A stretch of DNA of 43,019 bases. Origin: an uncultured Gammaproteobacteria bacterium. GTDB lineage: Bacteria; Pseudomonadota; Gammaproteobacteria; SZUA-229. The translations under genes were made by a program, and so were the position numbers. Shown piece after piece: positions 27,132 to 35,941 of this stretch (positions are counted from its first letter, which is position 1; each line of letters starts with the position of its first letter). The DNA is taken from positions 1-43,019 of the forward strand of contig CAJXZZ010000017.1 of the NCBI GenBank assembly GCA_913065105.1, in the 5' to 3' direction. Under the pieces are notes generated by a model, which worked only from the letters and a program-made list of their open reading frames with translations, was not told the origin of the DNA and made no database searches.

Positions 27132-27653
27132 CTAGTAAAAATTATAGCGGGGGATGTGCTTTATTTTTACCTGACCGGTTTTGCCAAATACTGTGACTCG
27201 AGTAATGATCGGTGAGTCTCCACGGCAGTGTTCTTCGAAAGGAGTGCGTTCTCTGATATTGACACCAGCAAAGTTGACGGTGAATGCTGATGATATGGTT
27301 GCACCGCAGCTACCATCTAAATTCTGACTAAATACCTGAGGTTCGAGCGTGATGGTGTATTCGCCAGAACTAAGCATGCATGTTTTGGTGATTTTTTTTG
27401 TTTTTACGATACGGGTGTGTTCTGTTCTGCGGTCAATTTCAACCAAATTCCACGGAGAATAGGTGCCGTCTTCATCTGAATAGTGGAAAGTGGGACCTTC
27501 ATCACTTTTCAGTAAGGAATTAGTCAGTGTAATCATGTCGGATTCGATATTACATTTGTACGTGACCAGTGGGTATATTGCTTCAGCTGCAGTTACATCG
27601 GCCACATGTGCAGTGGTTAAAAATGAAAGTATCAGTATTCTTAGTTTGCTCAT
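27132..27653 (-). CDS. Hypothetical secreted protein downstream of the motor pair
   Basis: With the ATG at 27653 (GAG about ten bases upstream) this is a 173-residue protein with a signal peptide, likely cut in V-T-A-A-E. An ATG two codons earlier and a longer frame to 27746 are also open, but only the inner starts place the signal peptide at the N-terminus. The mature part has four cysteines (Y-K-C-N, K-T-C-M, G-S-C-G, E-H-C-R) that could make two disulfides. I recognise no family. It lies about 150 bases downstream of the ExbD-like gene on the same strand. Confidence 0.7.
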   Translation of the reverse strand: MSKLRILILSFLTTAHVADVTAAEAIYPLVTYKCNIESDMITLTNSLLKSDEGPTFHYSDEDGTYSPWNLVEIDRRTEHTRIVKTKKITKTCMLSSGEYTITLEPQVFSQNLDGSCGATISSAFTVNFAGVNIRERTPFEEHCRGDSPIITRVTVFGKTGQVKIKHIPRYNFY

Positions 27654-27807
27654 AACCATACTCACAAGCCAGGTGAATATTTGGGACTTGTTATATTTTT
27701 TTGTTGTGTTTACTAGATAGTATAGTGAAAAGGTGGCTATTTGCATGACTTCTGGGCTATCAGGAATAAGCTTATGTGCAATACGTTTTGAGATGTATTT
27801 TTATTGC

Positions 27808-28692
27808 CTATTCTCGATAATAATAATCATATTTTTGCAGTAAACCTTTCATGAATGTCCAGGCTTCGCTATAGGTAAGCCCACTTTCTTTCGGAATAAC
27901 TATCTTAATATAAAGTTTATTCGGGTGTTTCTTTTTAAGCCTGGCGAGTTCGCTGTGCAGCTGTTTTTCGGTAACAACGGTGTAATTTTCCTGGCCTGAG
28001 TCTTTGAAGCGAATACGTTCTTTGCCTTTGATGCGCTCAAAGTTAACACTGACAACATATTTTCCTTTGGCAGTTCGAGCAGGCTTTATTAACTTATCGT
28101 ACTTGACTTTTAATGAGCCGAAATCATCTTCTAAATTGGTCAATTTACGTGACTGGCTGTCACGTTCCTGGGAGATGATGATGATTTTCTGACGTTCTTC
28201 TTCTAGTGCATTTTGTTTTTGCTCAACATCGATACTTAGTTGCGACAGATTTTCATTCATTGCTGAAATCTGTGAACTTAAGTTGGCTATCATGTTTTCA
28301 TTTTTACTAACGGAGTTTTTTAATTGTTCATTGTCTGATAATACAATAACGATCTGTTTGTCTTTGTCATCCAGCTCAACATTCAGCTGATTTGACTGTT
28401 CACTGGCCTGTAATAATTGCATACGTAACATTGAGATCTCATTTTGTGCATGCGCTAGCTGTTCTTCCAGCGTGGCATTTTCCTGTGAGGTGTCATTGAT
28501 TATTTTAACCGCCTGTTCTTCAGCGGCCATGCTATTTCTGAGCTGGTCGAGTAACTCCCAGTTTTTTACCATGAGTAACATAGAGGTGAGCAGGAAGATG
28601 ATGACGACCACCATCATGATGTCGGTAAACGAGGGCCAGAAACTCTCGCTACTTAAATGGCCCTGGCGCAGATCAACAAATTCTTCGTTCAC
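27808..28692 (-). CDS. TolR/ExbD/MotB-like protein with long coiled coil
   Basis: This 294-residue protein has one membrane helix (about 21-42) that contains an acidic residue, D24, in S-F-T-D-I-M-M. The position fits the proton-carrying Asp of MotB, ExbD and TolR. Residues about 48-205 are a long coiled coil rich in E, Q, N and heptad leucines. The last 85 residues (V-T-E-K-Q-L-H-S-E-L-A-R-L-K-K-K-H-P-N-K-L-Y) resemble the periplasmic domain of ExbD/TolR. There is no OmpA-type peptidoglycan domain. It starts 33 bases after the MotA/ExbB-like gene. Together they should form a proton-driven motor with an unusual extended stator shaft. The role is unknown. Confidence 0.8.
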   Translation of the reverse strand: MNEEFVDLRQGHLSSESFWPSFTDIMMVVVIIFLLTSMLLMVKNWELLDQLRNSMAAEEQAVKIINDTSQENATLEEQLAHAQNEISMLRMQLLQASEQSNQLNVELDDKDKQIVIVLSDNEQLKNSVSKNENMIANLSSQISAMNENLSQLSIDVEQKQNALEEERQKIIIISQERDSQSRKLTNLEDDFGSLKVKYDKLIKPARTAKGKYVVSVNFERIKGKERIRFKDSGQENYTVVTEKQLHSELARLKKKHPNKLYIKIVIPKESGLTYSEAWTFMKGLLQKYDYYYRE

Positions 28693-28725
28693 GTGATAAC
28701 TCCTGATTAACCGATAGTTACAAGT

Positions 28726-29667
28726 TTAGGAGTCTGACGACGATGATGAACTGGATGACAGCCGGAAACCGTCGCGTAAAAGTGATTTTATTTCTTCGAT
28801 ATCTGTGCTCAGGGTTGTCAATCGATTGGCATAGGTTCCAGTTAACGCATTGAGATTACGCCCGGCTTCAGCAAAATCTATTTGCGTATTTGCCATTACG
28901 CTGGCCGCTTCATGTAAGGCCTTAACCAGATTACCAACTTCATGCAACATGCTGTCAGTCTGGTAAGTAAAGCGAGGCATGATGTAAAGCGTGGTTGCCT
29001 GTTCAATGCCGCTTAAAAGTTTTGTTTGCACATCAGTTAGTTTCATATAGAAATAACCAAAAAACAAATAACAGACAATGGCGGTGGCGGTGGTGGAAAG
29101 TGCGGTCGACATACCGTGAATAACGATGCTCATGCCGCTTATGCCATCGGCGCTATCGATAATGTCGGAAGCGCCCATCAGTGCAATCGATAAAGAAATG
29201 ATGGTGCCGAAAACACCAGTAAGAATTAATATGTTACTGATAAAACGTGGCAGACTTAAACGCGTACTTTCTGTTGCCACTAGTACAGATGCCAGGGCGC
29301 TATGGTTGACGGCAACATTGTGTTTGCTGATTTCCAGTACCGAGATATAACGGTTATAAATCAAACTTTTTTTACTTATACGTTCTGTTGGCAGTGTTAC
29401 TTCATCCTGCACATTTTGTATGAAACGAGCTAATGCATTTTCTTCTCTGCTGTAACGTAATAACAACATGATAAGACGAAGCAGGCCAATGAGAAACAGG
29501 GCAAGAATGCTGCCATTAACGATGAAACCGGTATTGGTTTCCTGTTTTTTGAGATAGAGATTGATTATGAACTCATGGTTGATCAGTAATAAAAAAGCGA
29601 CCAGTACCGATAACATCAAAAACTGGAATAAAACGCTACGACTGTAATTTGTTTTGTACTGAACCAT
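28726..29667 (-). CDS. MotA/TolQ/ExbB-like proton channel protein
   Basis: This 313-residue inner-membrane protein has four helices at about 10-33, 46-67, 136-160 and 180-205. The pair 3-4 carries G-V-F-G-T-I-I-S-L near 147 and the T-A-L-S-T-T-A-T-A-I stretch near 188, which match the channel-forming signatures of ExbB, TolQ and MotA. A cytoplasmic domain lies between helices 2 and 3. A short helical tail follows helix 4 and the protein ends in a run of eight serines. Its partner is the next gene. No TonB, Tol-Pal or flagellar gene is near, so it is neither a typical ExbB nor a typical MotA. Confidence 0.85.
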   Translation of the reverse strand: MVQYKTNYSRSVLFQFLMLSVLVAFLLLINHEFIINLYLKKQETNTGFIVNGSILALFLIGLLRLIMLLLRYSREENALARFIQNVQDEVTLPTERISKKSLIYNRYISVLEISKHNVAVNHSALASVLVATESTRLSLPRFISNILILTGVFGTIISLSIALMGASDIIDSADGISGMSIVIHGMSTALSTTATAIVCYLFFGYFYMKLTDVQTKLLSGIEQATTLYIMPRFTYQTDSMLHEVGNLVKALHEAASVMANTQIDFAEAGRNLNALTGTYANRLTTLSTDIEEIKSLLRDGFRLSSSSSSSSDS

Positions 29668-29850
29668 AACCGTGCCTGCTTAAATGCAAAGGTATATAAA
29701 ATTATAACTAATGGGTTTTCGAAGTATGCCAATTGTACGCTCTTATAGATAGATGTATATTAGCGAAAAGTAATAGATGTTTACTCAAAAGATATATAAA
29801 ACAATCGTTTGCGTCATCCCGGAGCACAGAATTTTCTGATTTGACGAGAT

Positions 29851-30408
29851 TTAATCTGTTTGCTCTCTCAAGCCGAAATTAAAACCTATAGAGAGACGAT
29901 GTTGTGAACTGTTGTTTTTACTTACTTCATGCGGAGCATCAGGCTTAAAAAAAATAAATTCTCCAGCCATTGGCTGGATTTCAATTCTTTTGTTGTTTGC
30001 ATTTTTTGTTTCATCGTAGATGATTAAATTACCCGAGTCCTCAGGCACGTTTACGTAATAGACACCAGATAAAAGTTCATCATCATCATCGTGAGTATGC
30101 AAAGTGGTGGTAGCATCTGGAGGCATGTAATTAAACCAGTAACCGGCACATAAATGCTTAATATTTAAAATCTCTCCAGCGAGTCTTGCGGCTTCTTTAA
30201 GCAGTGATTTTAACTCCGGAATATGTTGTTCATTTAGATAGATATTTTCATAACGGTCTTCGAATAAGTGGGTTTTTACAACACCTTCATCGTCCTGATG
30301 ATTTAAAAAATTCAACATAAGTATTTTGTTGAAGTTCTTTGGCAGAGTGGGATGTGTTTTGAAAATACTACTGGTGTCAGTATTGATGGGTGCGGGCCTG
30401 GTATTCAA
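29851..30408 (-). CDS. Putative 2OG-Fe(II) oxygenase
   Basis: This 185-residue protein has a double-stranded beta-helix pattern. The iron ligands seem to be in T-L-H-T-H-D-D-D-D near residue 102-110 and in A-P-H-E-V near 160, and the R that holds 2-oxoglutarate is in Q-H-R-L-S-I-G-F. The I-Y-D-E and G-E-F-I-F-F-K-P segments also fit the family. The substrate cannot be told. The gene is 121 bases downstream of nothing shared except hemN on the same strand, so it may be on the hemN transcript. Confidence 0.82.
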   Translation of the reverse strand: MNTRPAPINTDTSSIFKTHPTLPKNFNKILMLNFLNHQDDEGVVKTHLFEDRYENIYLNEQHIPELKSLLKEAARLAGEILNIKHLCAGYWFNYMPPDATTTLHTHDDDDELLSGVYYVNVPEDSGNLIIYDETKNANNKRIEIQPMAGEFIFFKPDAPHEVSKNNSSQHRLSIGFNFGLREQTD

Positions 30409-30529
30409 TGCATAACCTCAAAATTCAAAAACGTATGACAGAGATACAGTTAATCACATATTTATTGATAACAGCGATTTTCAGTGAAAATAACTCTGGC
30501 TTTATAAGATCCTGAGAGGCCCATGCAGA

Positions 30530-31918
30530 TTATATGACCCGCGAAAAACGGTTGCTATTTTTTTCCTGTAGATAACGATCAAACTGCATACATATAGATC
30601 GTGCGAGCAAGCGCCCCGTTGTGGTGATGGTTAGTTTTGTTTCGCTGATATTTAGTAAACCGTCATCGACCATCTGTTGTAAATTGTTTAGTGACGACTT
30701 GAAATAGGAATTAAAATTAATCTTCCACCTCTTTTCAAGTTTTTCGATGTCCAGATAATTATTACACATCAACTGGTTGATGACTTCGCGTCGTAAAACA
30801 TCATCGGCCTCGAGTTCGATACCGCGAAAAACGGGAATTTTGTTCTGATTTAAATAGCTTTCGTATTCTTCAATAGTGCGTACGTTCTGGCCGTAGTTAT
30901 CACCGATACGACTGATTGCAGTTATACCCATCGCTATCATGTCGCAATCGGCATTTGTTGAATAACCCTGAAAATTACGATGTAAGCTTCCTTCCTGTTG
31001 TGCTTTTACCAGGTCATCAGATTTTTTGGCAAAGTGATCCATGCCGATATATACAAAACCGGCATCCTGTAATTTATCGATGCACAATTGCAGGATATTT
31101 AATTTTTCTTCAGCTGAGGGTAATTCATCCTCATTAATCCGGCGTTGCGGTTTAAACATTTCAGGTAGATGTGCGTAATTATAGATTGCCAGACGATCTG
31201 GATCTAATTCGATAACGGTATCAAGCGTGTGAGTAAAACTTTTTACACTCTGTTTTGGCAGGCCGTACATCAAATCGATGTTGATAGATTTATAACCAAA
31301 ACGGCGAGCATCTTTAATGTGTTGTTTTATCTCTGCGGTGGACTGAACACGATTCACAGAATCTTGAACAGCAGGGTCAAGATCCTGTACGCCAAAACTG
31401 ATTCGGTTAAACCCCATCATGCTCAAGCTTTCTAAGCGTTGTTGGTCCACCGTTCGCGGATCAACTTCGATACCAAATTCGACCTGATCGTTTGCCGGGA
31501 CATTAAAATTTTCACGAATACATTCGATGATTTCGTTGATTTCTTCGTCGCTTAAAAAAGTGGGTGTGCCACCACCCCAATGTATCTGGCTTACTTCTCT
31601 GTCGTTTGCAAACAACTCACCCTGCAATTCTATTTCTTTTTTGAGCAGCTTTATGTACGGTGCGGCTTTAGTTTTATCTTTAGTGATGACCTTGCTGCAT
31701 CCGCAGTAATAACAAATCGTATCGCAGAAAGGAATGTGCAGGTATAAAGACAACGGCGAAGGTATGGGATCTTCATTACTGTATTTGACCCAGTTCTTAT
31801 AATCTTCATCATCATAATCGGTAGTGAACTGGACAGCCGTTGGATACGATGTGTAGCGTGGCCCGAATGTATCGTAGCGACGAATTAACTCTTTATTAAA
31901 GACAACTTTATTATCCAT
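30530..31918 (-). CDS. hemN: Oxygen-independent coproporphyrinogen III oxidase
   Basis: This radical SAM enzyme converts coproporphyrinogen III to protoporphyrinogen IX without oxygen and so supports haem synthesis for the cytochromes encoded here. The cluster motif is C65-X3-C69-X2-C72 followed by C74, in H-I-P-F-C-D-T-I-C-Y-Y-C-G-C. The length of 462 is normal for true HemN, and the G-G-G-T-P-T-F-L and C-terminal HemN domain are present. A class II FNR promoter precedes it (31963-32004), so it should be induced at low oxygen. Confidence 0.97.
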   Translation of the reverse strand: MDNKVVFNKELIRRYDTFGPRYTSYPTAVQFTTDYDDEDYKNWVKYSNEDPIPSPLSLYLHIPFCDTICYYCGCSKVITKDKTKAAPYIKLLKKEIELQGELFANDREVSQIHWGGGTPTFLSDEEINEIIECIRENFNVPANDQVEFGIEVDPRTVDQQRLESLSMMGFNRISFGVQDLDPAVQDSVNRVQSTAEIKQHIKDARRFGYKSINIDLMYGLPKQSVKSFTHTLDTVIELDPDRLAIYNYAHLPEMFKPQRRINEDELPSAEEKLNILQLCIDKLQDAGFVYIGMDHFAKKSDDLVKAQQEGSLHRNFQGYSTNADCDMIAMGITAISRIGDNYGQNVRTIEEYESYLNQNKIPVFRGIELEADDVLRREVINQLMCNNYLDIEKLEKRWKINFNSYFKSSLNNLQQMVDDGLLNISETKLTITTTGRLLARSICMQFDRYLQEKNSNRFSRVI

Positions 31919-31962
31919 AATTTACGAACTTTTTGTATGGGAAAGGGTGAATGTAGATTGCT

Positions 31963-32004
31963 ATGCTATGAAAAAAAACGTTTTATTAGCATGACATACA
32001 TCAA
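31963..32004 (-). promoter_or_regulatory. Class II FNR-dependent promoter of hemN
   Basis: On the minus strand the box TTGATGTATGTCAT occupies 32004-31991, and a -10 like TAGCAT occupies 31968-31963. The box centre is again 41.5 bases from the expected start near 31956. The box differs from the one at 6283 only at the first spacer base, which supports both. Confidence 0.7.
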
Positions 32005-32109
32005 CTGTCTGGTTGATTAGAGACTGATGGAATTCTAATATGTTGATGTACTTATGTTTATTGAAATTATGTGTGGTTTTTATTGTTCTAAGTCAATTTT
32101 TTGACTCAA

Positions 32110-32586
32110 TTATGCATAAACAACATTTTTTAACGCTTTAATTAATATCTCTTTATCTTTTTTATTAAGAAAAGAACCTAGTTCAAGCTCTTTGCCGTGT
32201 GAACAGATGAATACCTGTTTAGGGTAACCGCGGGTAGTCGGCTTTTTAACAAAAATCTTTGTCCATAAACGATGATATCTCCAGGATTTTTCCGCGTGAT
32301 AGCGCCCACGTTCGACAACTACGGTAGTTTCATCAAAAGTAATGACTTCAGTATTGAGGTTGGCGCGCACGCGCAGGTATAAGCAGATGAATAAAAAGCT
32401 AACGGAAAGGGCAGCGAAAGGAAAAATCAGCCATACCCCATGGAGTACATAATAACTGGATGTATAAATGATGATAAATGTCAGAGAGCCAGCAATTTTC
32501 ATATTAGATGACCAGCTGGCGGAGTTATTCGGTTTTAGTACGATTGTCGTTGAACCGTTGTCCTCATTGATGCGCGTCTCTACCAT
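32110..32586 (-). CDS. DUF2244 integral membrane protein
   Basis: This 158-residue protein has two membrane helices (about 29-47 and 51-70) and a small soluble C-terminal domain. The segments L-P/K-P-N-N-S-A-S-W, V-V-V-E-R-G-R-Y, and S-H-G-K-E-L-E-L-G-S-F-L match DUF2244. Such genes are often near respiratory oxidase genes, but the role is unknown. It stands upstream of hemN in the same direction, separated by about 190 bases that contain the hemN promoter. Confidence 0.87.
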   Translation of the reverse strand: MVETRINEDNGSTTIVLKPNNSASWSSNMKIAGSLTFIIIYTSSYYVLHGVWLIFPFAALSVSFLFICLYLRVRANLNTEVITFDETTVVVERGRYHAEKSWRYHRLWTKIFVKKPTTRGYPKQVFICSHGKELELGSFLNKKDKEILIKALKNVVYA

Positions 32587-32636
32587 ATTGCACGACCATG
32601 TTGCGTCCGACGTTTAAAACCTGATTAATTATAACA

Positions 32637-33599
32637 CTATAGATCGTGTTTTTTTAGTCGGTAAAGAAAGGCGTCTCGACTCAGACCGAGCAGCCTGGCG
32701 GCTTTGGATTTGTTCCCGCCTGAGTGTTTAAGTGCCTGTTTGATTAGATCGATTTCGAGTGATTCCAAATCAATGCCGTGTTCTGGCAGAGTGTATCCTG
32801 AACTGCTGGAGGTTTTACATTCGCGAATATCTAACGGTAAGTTTTCTTTGTGTATTACTTCACCGGGCAACAGGGCAGAGACATGTGCGCAGACATTTTT
32901 TAGTTCGCGAATATTGCCCGGCCAGGCATACTGTTTTAACTGAGTGAGGGCATCTGCACTAAGGGTGCATACTTCTGTGTGGTTTCGTTGTGCGGCTTCT
33001 AGTAAAAAATGTTTTGCCAGTTCAGGAATATCGCGCCGGCGCTGCTGTAAATTAGGCAGTTGTAATGTGACTACGCTTAAACGATAAAATAGATCCTGAC
33101 GAAATTTTCCTTGATCCATCAGTTGTAGAAGATTGTGATTGGTCGCGGCTATAATTCTGACATCGACGGTCTCATGTTCATGTGAGCCGACGCGCTGGCA
33201 TTCTCCATTTTCAACAAAACGTAATAATTTAGCTTGCAGTGAGAGCGGCAGCTCACCAATTTCATCGAGAAAAAGGGTGCCACCTGATGCTTTTTGTACA
33301 TAACCGTCTTTTCTTTCATCAGCACCGGTAAAGGCACCTTTTTCATGGCCAAACATTAGTGACTCAACCAGAGCCTCCGGTAATGCGGCACAGTTAATAA
33401 TAACAAATGGCTGGTTTGCACGTTTACTGCTCTGTTGTAATGCCTGAGCCATGAGTTCCTTACCGGTGCCCGTTTCGCCTTCAATTAAAATGTGTACATC
33501 GGCAGCGGCGGCAATCTGTGCGGTACGGATAACAGACTCTAAAATCGGTGAATGACCGATAATAGATGCGAAGGCGTCGTTATTGCTAAACTTAAACAT
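32637..33599 (-). CDS. Sigma-54-dependent activator without sensor domain
   Basis: This 320-residue protein consists of an AAA+ domain and a Fis-type helix-turn-helix. Walker A is G-E-T-G-T-G-K-E at 41-48, the sigma-54 contact loop G-A-F-T-G-A at 88-93, and Walker B G-G-T-L-F-L-D-E at 106-113. The C-terminal helix-turn-helix (S-G-G-N-K-S-K-A-A-R-L-L-G-L-S-R) spans about 287-315. No receiver, GAF or PAS domain is present, so it resembles PspF in layout and needs control by a partner protein or by its level. Targets are not visible in this window. It is 15 bases downstream of the TauE/SafE gene. Confidence 0.93.
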   Translation of the reverse strand: MFKFSNNDAFASIIGHSPILESVIRTAQIAAAADVHILIEGETGTGKELMAQALQQSSKRANQPFVIINCAALPEALVESLMFGHEKGAFTGADERKDGYVQKASGGTLFLDEIGELPLSLQAKLLRFVENGECQRVGSHEHETVDVRIIAATNHNLLQLMDQGKFRQDLFYRLSVVTLQLPNLQQRRRDIPELAKHFLLEAAQRNHTEVCTLSADALTQLKQYAWPGNIRELKNVCAHVSALLPGEVIHKENLPLDIRECKTSSSSGYTLPEHGIDLESLEIDLIKQALKHSGGNKSKAARLLGLSRDAFLYRLKKHDL

Positions 33600-33614
33600 G
33601 CTGGTTATCAGGTG

Positions 33615-34313
33615 CTAATGATGGTGGTGTTCCATTGGAATAAATAAGCTACCAATGGCCATAACAATAATCAGTAGTCCAACAATCTGCCTGGCACGTG
33701 TCGAATGTGCAAAGCGGGTAATCCAGGAGGTCATAAATCCTGCGGTGATCAGTGTCGGTAAAGTGCCCGCACCAAAAGCTAACATAGTGAGTGCGCCGTT
33801 GATCGCATCCCCTGCTGTGAGCGCCCAGATGAGTACAAAATAAACCAGTCCGCAGGGTAACCAACCCCAGATAAGACCATAAGCTAATGCTTTGGGTAGT
33901 GAGGCAACTGGTACAAGTTTTCTACCGATAGGTTCCAGGCGTTTCCATATGGGGATACCGATTTTTTCCACGCTGGCCAGTTGTGGTAACCAGCCGGTCA
34001 AATACAAACCGATGGCGACCATCATACAAACACCAATGATTCTTAATATGGCATGGCCCTGATCAAAACCCGCAGATTGCAATACGCTGGTACCAACCGC
34101 GCCAGCGATCAAACCAGCGATACCGTAACTGATCAAGCGGCCAATGTTGTACGACAGTACAAAAGTAAACAGTTTTGGTTTGTGGTTGCGTATTTCAGCA
34201 GGCAGGCTCAGGCTTAAAGCACCGATAATGCCACCACACATGCCGATGCAGTGCAGCGTGCTAAAAAAACCGAGTAAAAAGGCCGAGGTGAGGGTGACTG
34301 GATCGTTCATCAT
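33615..34313 (-). CDS. TauE/SafE-family membrane protein of the cbb3 type
   Basis: This 232-residue inner-membrane protein has about six helices. The N-terminal H-C-I-G-M-C-G-G-I-I-G-A-L motif is that of the cytochrome-biogenesis branch of the sulfite exporter TauE/SafE superfamily, often encoded beside ccoS and ccoI. A role in metal or thiol transport for cytochrome assembly is likely; sulfite export should not be assumed. It ends in M-E-H-H-H-H, a natural histidine tail that could bind copper or nickel. Here it is about 28 kb away from ccoI. Confidence 0.85.
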   Translation of the reverse strand: MMNDPVTLTSAFLLGFFSTLHCIGMCGGIIGALSLSLPAEIRNHKPKLFTFVLSYNIGRLISYGIAGLIAGAVGTSVLQSAGFDQGHAILRIIGVCMMVAIGLYLTGWLPQLASVEKIGIPIWKRLEPIGRKLVPVASLPKALAYGLIWGWLPCGLVYFVLIWALTAGDAINGALTMLAFGAGTLPTLITAGFMTSWITRFAHSTRARQIVGLLIIVMAIGSLFIPMEHHHH

Positions 34314-34320
34314 AAGGGCA

Positions 34321-34561
34321 GTGAATAACTAGTAGTTAATAGTGAAAAGTGGAAGCTATAGCTTCATGTTTAGTATCTGCCTGACCGGGAAGGCACTGGA
34401 GCTGATTGTTCGGTTGACTCGGTTCCGGGTTCTTTGCTCGAGTTAGAGTTACAACCTGATATTAAAAAGGTAGTACTAAATGTTGTCAAAACTAATATTG
34501 TTTTCATATTGTTACCAGTTGTTTTGTTTGAACTATTCACCATTAACTACTCGTTATTCAC
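34321..34561. repeat. 30-base inverted repeats flanking a small lipoprotein gene
   Basis: The arms 34321-34350 and 34532-34561 are inverted copies matching at 27 of 30 positions. They bracket the 45-residue lipoprotein gene almost exactly; the right arm overlaps the rimO stop codon. Each arm is itself made of heptamer-like units such as GTGAATA, GTTAATA and GTGAAAA. The layout is like a MITE carrying a small gene, or a pair of intergenic palindromic repeats. Confidence 0.8.
34370..34507 (-). CDS. Small putative lipoprotein of 45 residues
   Basis: The frame starts with a lipoprotein signal: M-K-T, a hydrophobic core, and the lipobox L-I-S-G-C with C19 as the lipidated residue. The mature 27 residues are polar and rich in S, E and P, with no motif. 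It stands between rimO and the TauE/SafE gene on the same strand, inside a pair of inverted repeats. The ribosome site is weak. The clear lipobox makes it more than a chance frame, but it may be a non-essential passenger. Confidence 0.6.
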   Translation of the reverse strand: MKTILVLTTFSTTFLISGCNSNSSKEPGTESTEQSAPVPSRSGRY

Positions 34562-35898
34562 TGAAGTTCAGCCCACATATCATACTCGTCAGTATCGGTG
34601 ATTGTCACCTGTGTGATATCACCCACTTTGTAGTGATTGTTTTCAGGCATTTCAATATAGACAAGTCCATCGATATCAGGTGCATCTGATGAGGTGCGCG
34701 CAACAATCATTTTTTCTTCATCATCAATAACGTCGATAATGACATCGCGTATTTTGCCGATATTTCGTTTTAACTTGTTGGCACTGATGCCGGCCTGTTT
34801 TTCCATAAAACGTGCAACACGTTCCTGTTTAACTTCTTCAGGTACGGCACCGTCCAGCTCATTGGCTTTAGCGCCATCGACATCTGAATAAGCAAAACAG
34901 CCAACGCGGTCGAGTTGTGCTTCATCGAGAAAGTCGAGTAGTTGTTGAAAATCTTCTTCGGTCTCGCCGGGAAAACCGGCGATGAAAGTGCTGCGTATGG
35001 TTATATCCGGACAGATCTCTCGCCATTGTTTTATCCGCTTCATGGTATTTTCAGATGAAGCTGGACGTTTCATCGCTTTTAATATTTTTGGGCTTGCATG
35101 CTGAAAGGGGATGTCCAGGTAGGGCAGGATCTTGCCTTCAGCCATCAGTGGGATAATTTCATTCACATGCGGGTAAGGGTAAACGTAATGTAGACGCACC
35201 CAGATACCAAACTGGCTTAAGGCCTCGCATAATTCAGTCATCCGGGTTTTAACCGGCATACCATTATAAAACTCGGTCCTGTATTTAACATCGACACCGT
35301 AAGCACTGGTGTCCTGTGATACGACTAATAATTCTTTAACGCCGGAGGCGGCCAGTCGTTCTGCTTCGAGCAACACATCATTGACAGGGCGACTCACCAG
35401 ATCACCACGTAAAGAGGGAATGATGCAGAAGGTGCAACGGTGATTACAGCCTTCTGATATCTTTAAATAAGCATAATGCCTGGGCGTAAGCCGAATACCC
35501 TGCGGCGGCACCAGGTCGATAAAAGGGTCATGTTTAGCTGGCAGGTGTTGATGAATTGCCTGCATCACTTCATCAGTGGCATGAGGGCCTGTTACAGCAA
35601 GTACGTTCGGGTGAGTCTGTTTAACGATATCGCCCTTTGCGCCGAGGCAGCCTGTGACGATGACCTTACCGTTTTCATCCAGCGCTTCACCGATAGCATC
35701 TAAAGACTCTTCTACAGCTGCATCGATAAAACCACAGGTATTGACCACCACCAGGTCGGCACCTTCGTAACTGGATACAATATCGTAACCTTCGGCGCGA
35801 AGTTGTGTGAGAATATGCTCTGAATCGACAGTTGCTTTCGGGCAGCCGAGACTGACGAAGCCAACGCGGTGTGTTTTATTTGCTGGTGTGGATGTCAT
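34558..35898 (-). CDS. rimO: Ribosomal protein S12 methylthiotransferase
   Basis: RimO is a radical SAM enzyme that adds a methylthio group to Asp89 of ribosomal protein S12. The N-terminal cluster cysteines are C19, C55 and C84, and the radical SAM motif is C151-X3-C155-X2-C158 in [16 protein letters not shown] domain closes the 446-residue protein. The start and length fit the family. Heptamer repeats lie both upstream (35942-36018) and downstream (34321-34561). Confidence 0.97.
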   Translation of the reverse strand: MTSTPANKTHRVGFVSLGCPKATVDSEHILTQLRAEGYDIVSSYEGADLVVVNTCGFIDAAVEESLDAIGEALDENGKVIVTGCLGAKGDIVKQTHPNVLAVTGPHATDEVMQAIHQHLPAKHDPFIDLVPPQGIRLTPRHYAYLKISEGCNHRCTFCIIPSLRGDLVSRPVNDVLLEAERLAASGVKELLVVSQDTSAYGVDVKYRTEFYNGMPVKTRMTELCEALSQFGIWVRLHYVYPYPHVNEIIPLMAEGKILPYLDIPFQHASPKILKAMKRPASSENTMKRIKQWREICPDITIRSTFIAGFPGETEEDFQQLLDFLDEAQLDRVGCFAYSDVDGAKANELDGAVPEEVKQERVARFMEKQAGISANKLKRNIGKIRDVIIDVIDDEEKMIVARTSSDAPDIDGLVYIEMPENNHYKVGDITQVTITDTDEYDMWAELQ

Positions 35899-35941
35899 TA
35901 AAGAATACGATGAAAAAAAATGCTATTTTACCTGAAAAAAA

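Noticed and set aside
27808-29667. Assignment of the motor pair to the Zorya defence system
   Set aside because: No ZorC, ZorD or ZorE gene is nearby, and the B-type protein lacks an OmpA-like domain. The general motor class is supported; the defence role is not.
29799-29814. PurR-like 16-base operator (13 of 16 matches on the minus strand)
   Set aside because: It is upstream of the motor pair, not of a purine gene, and no PurR is seen in the window; a chance match is likely.
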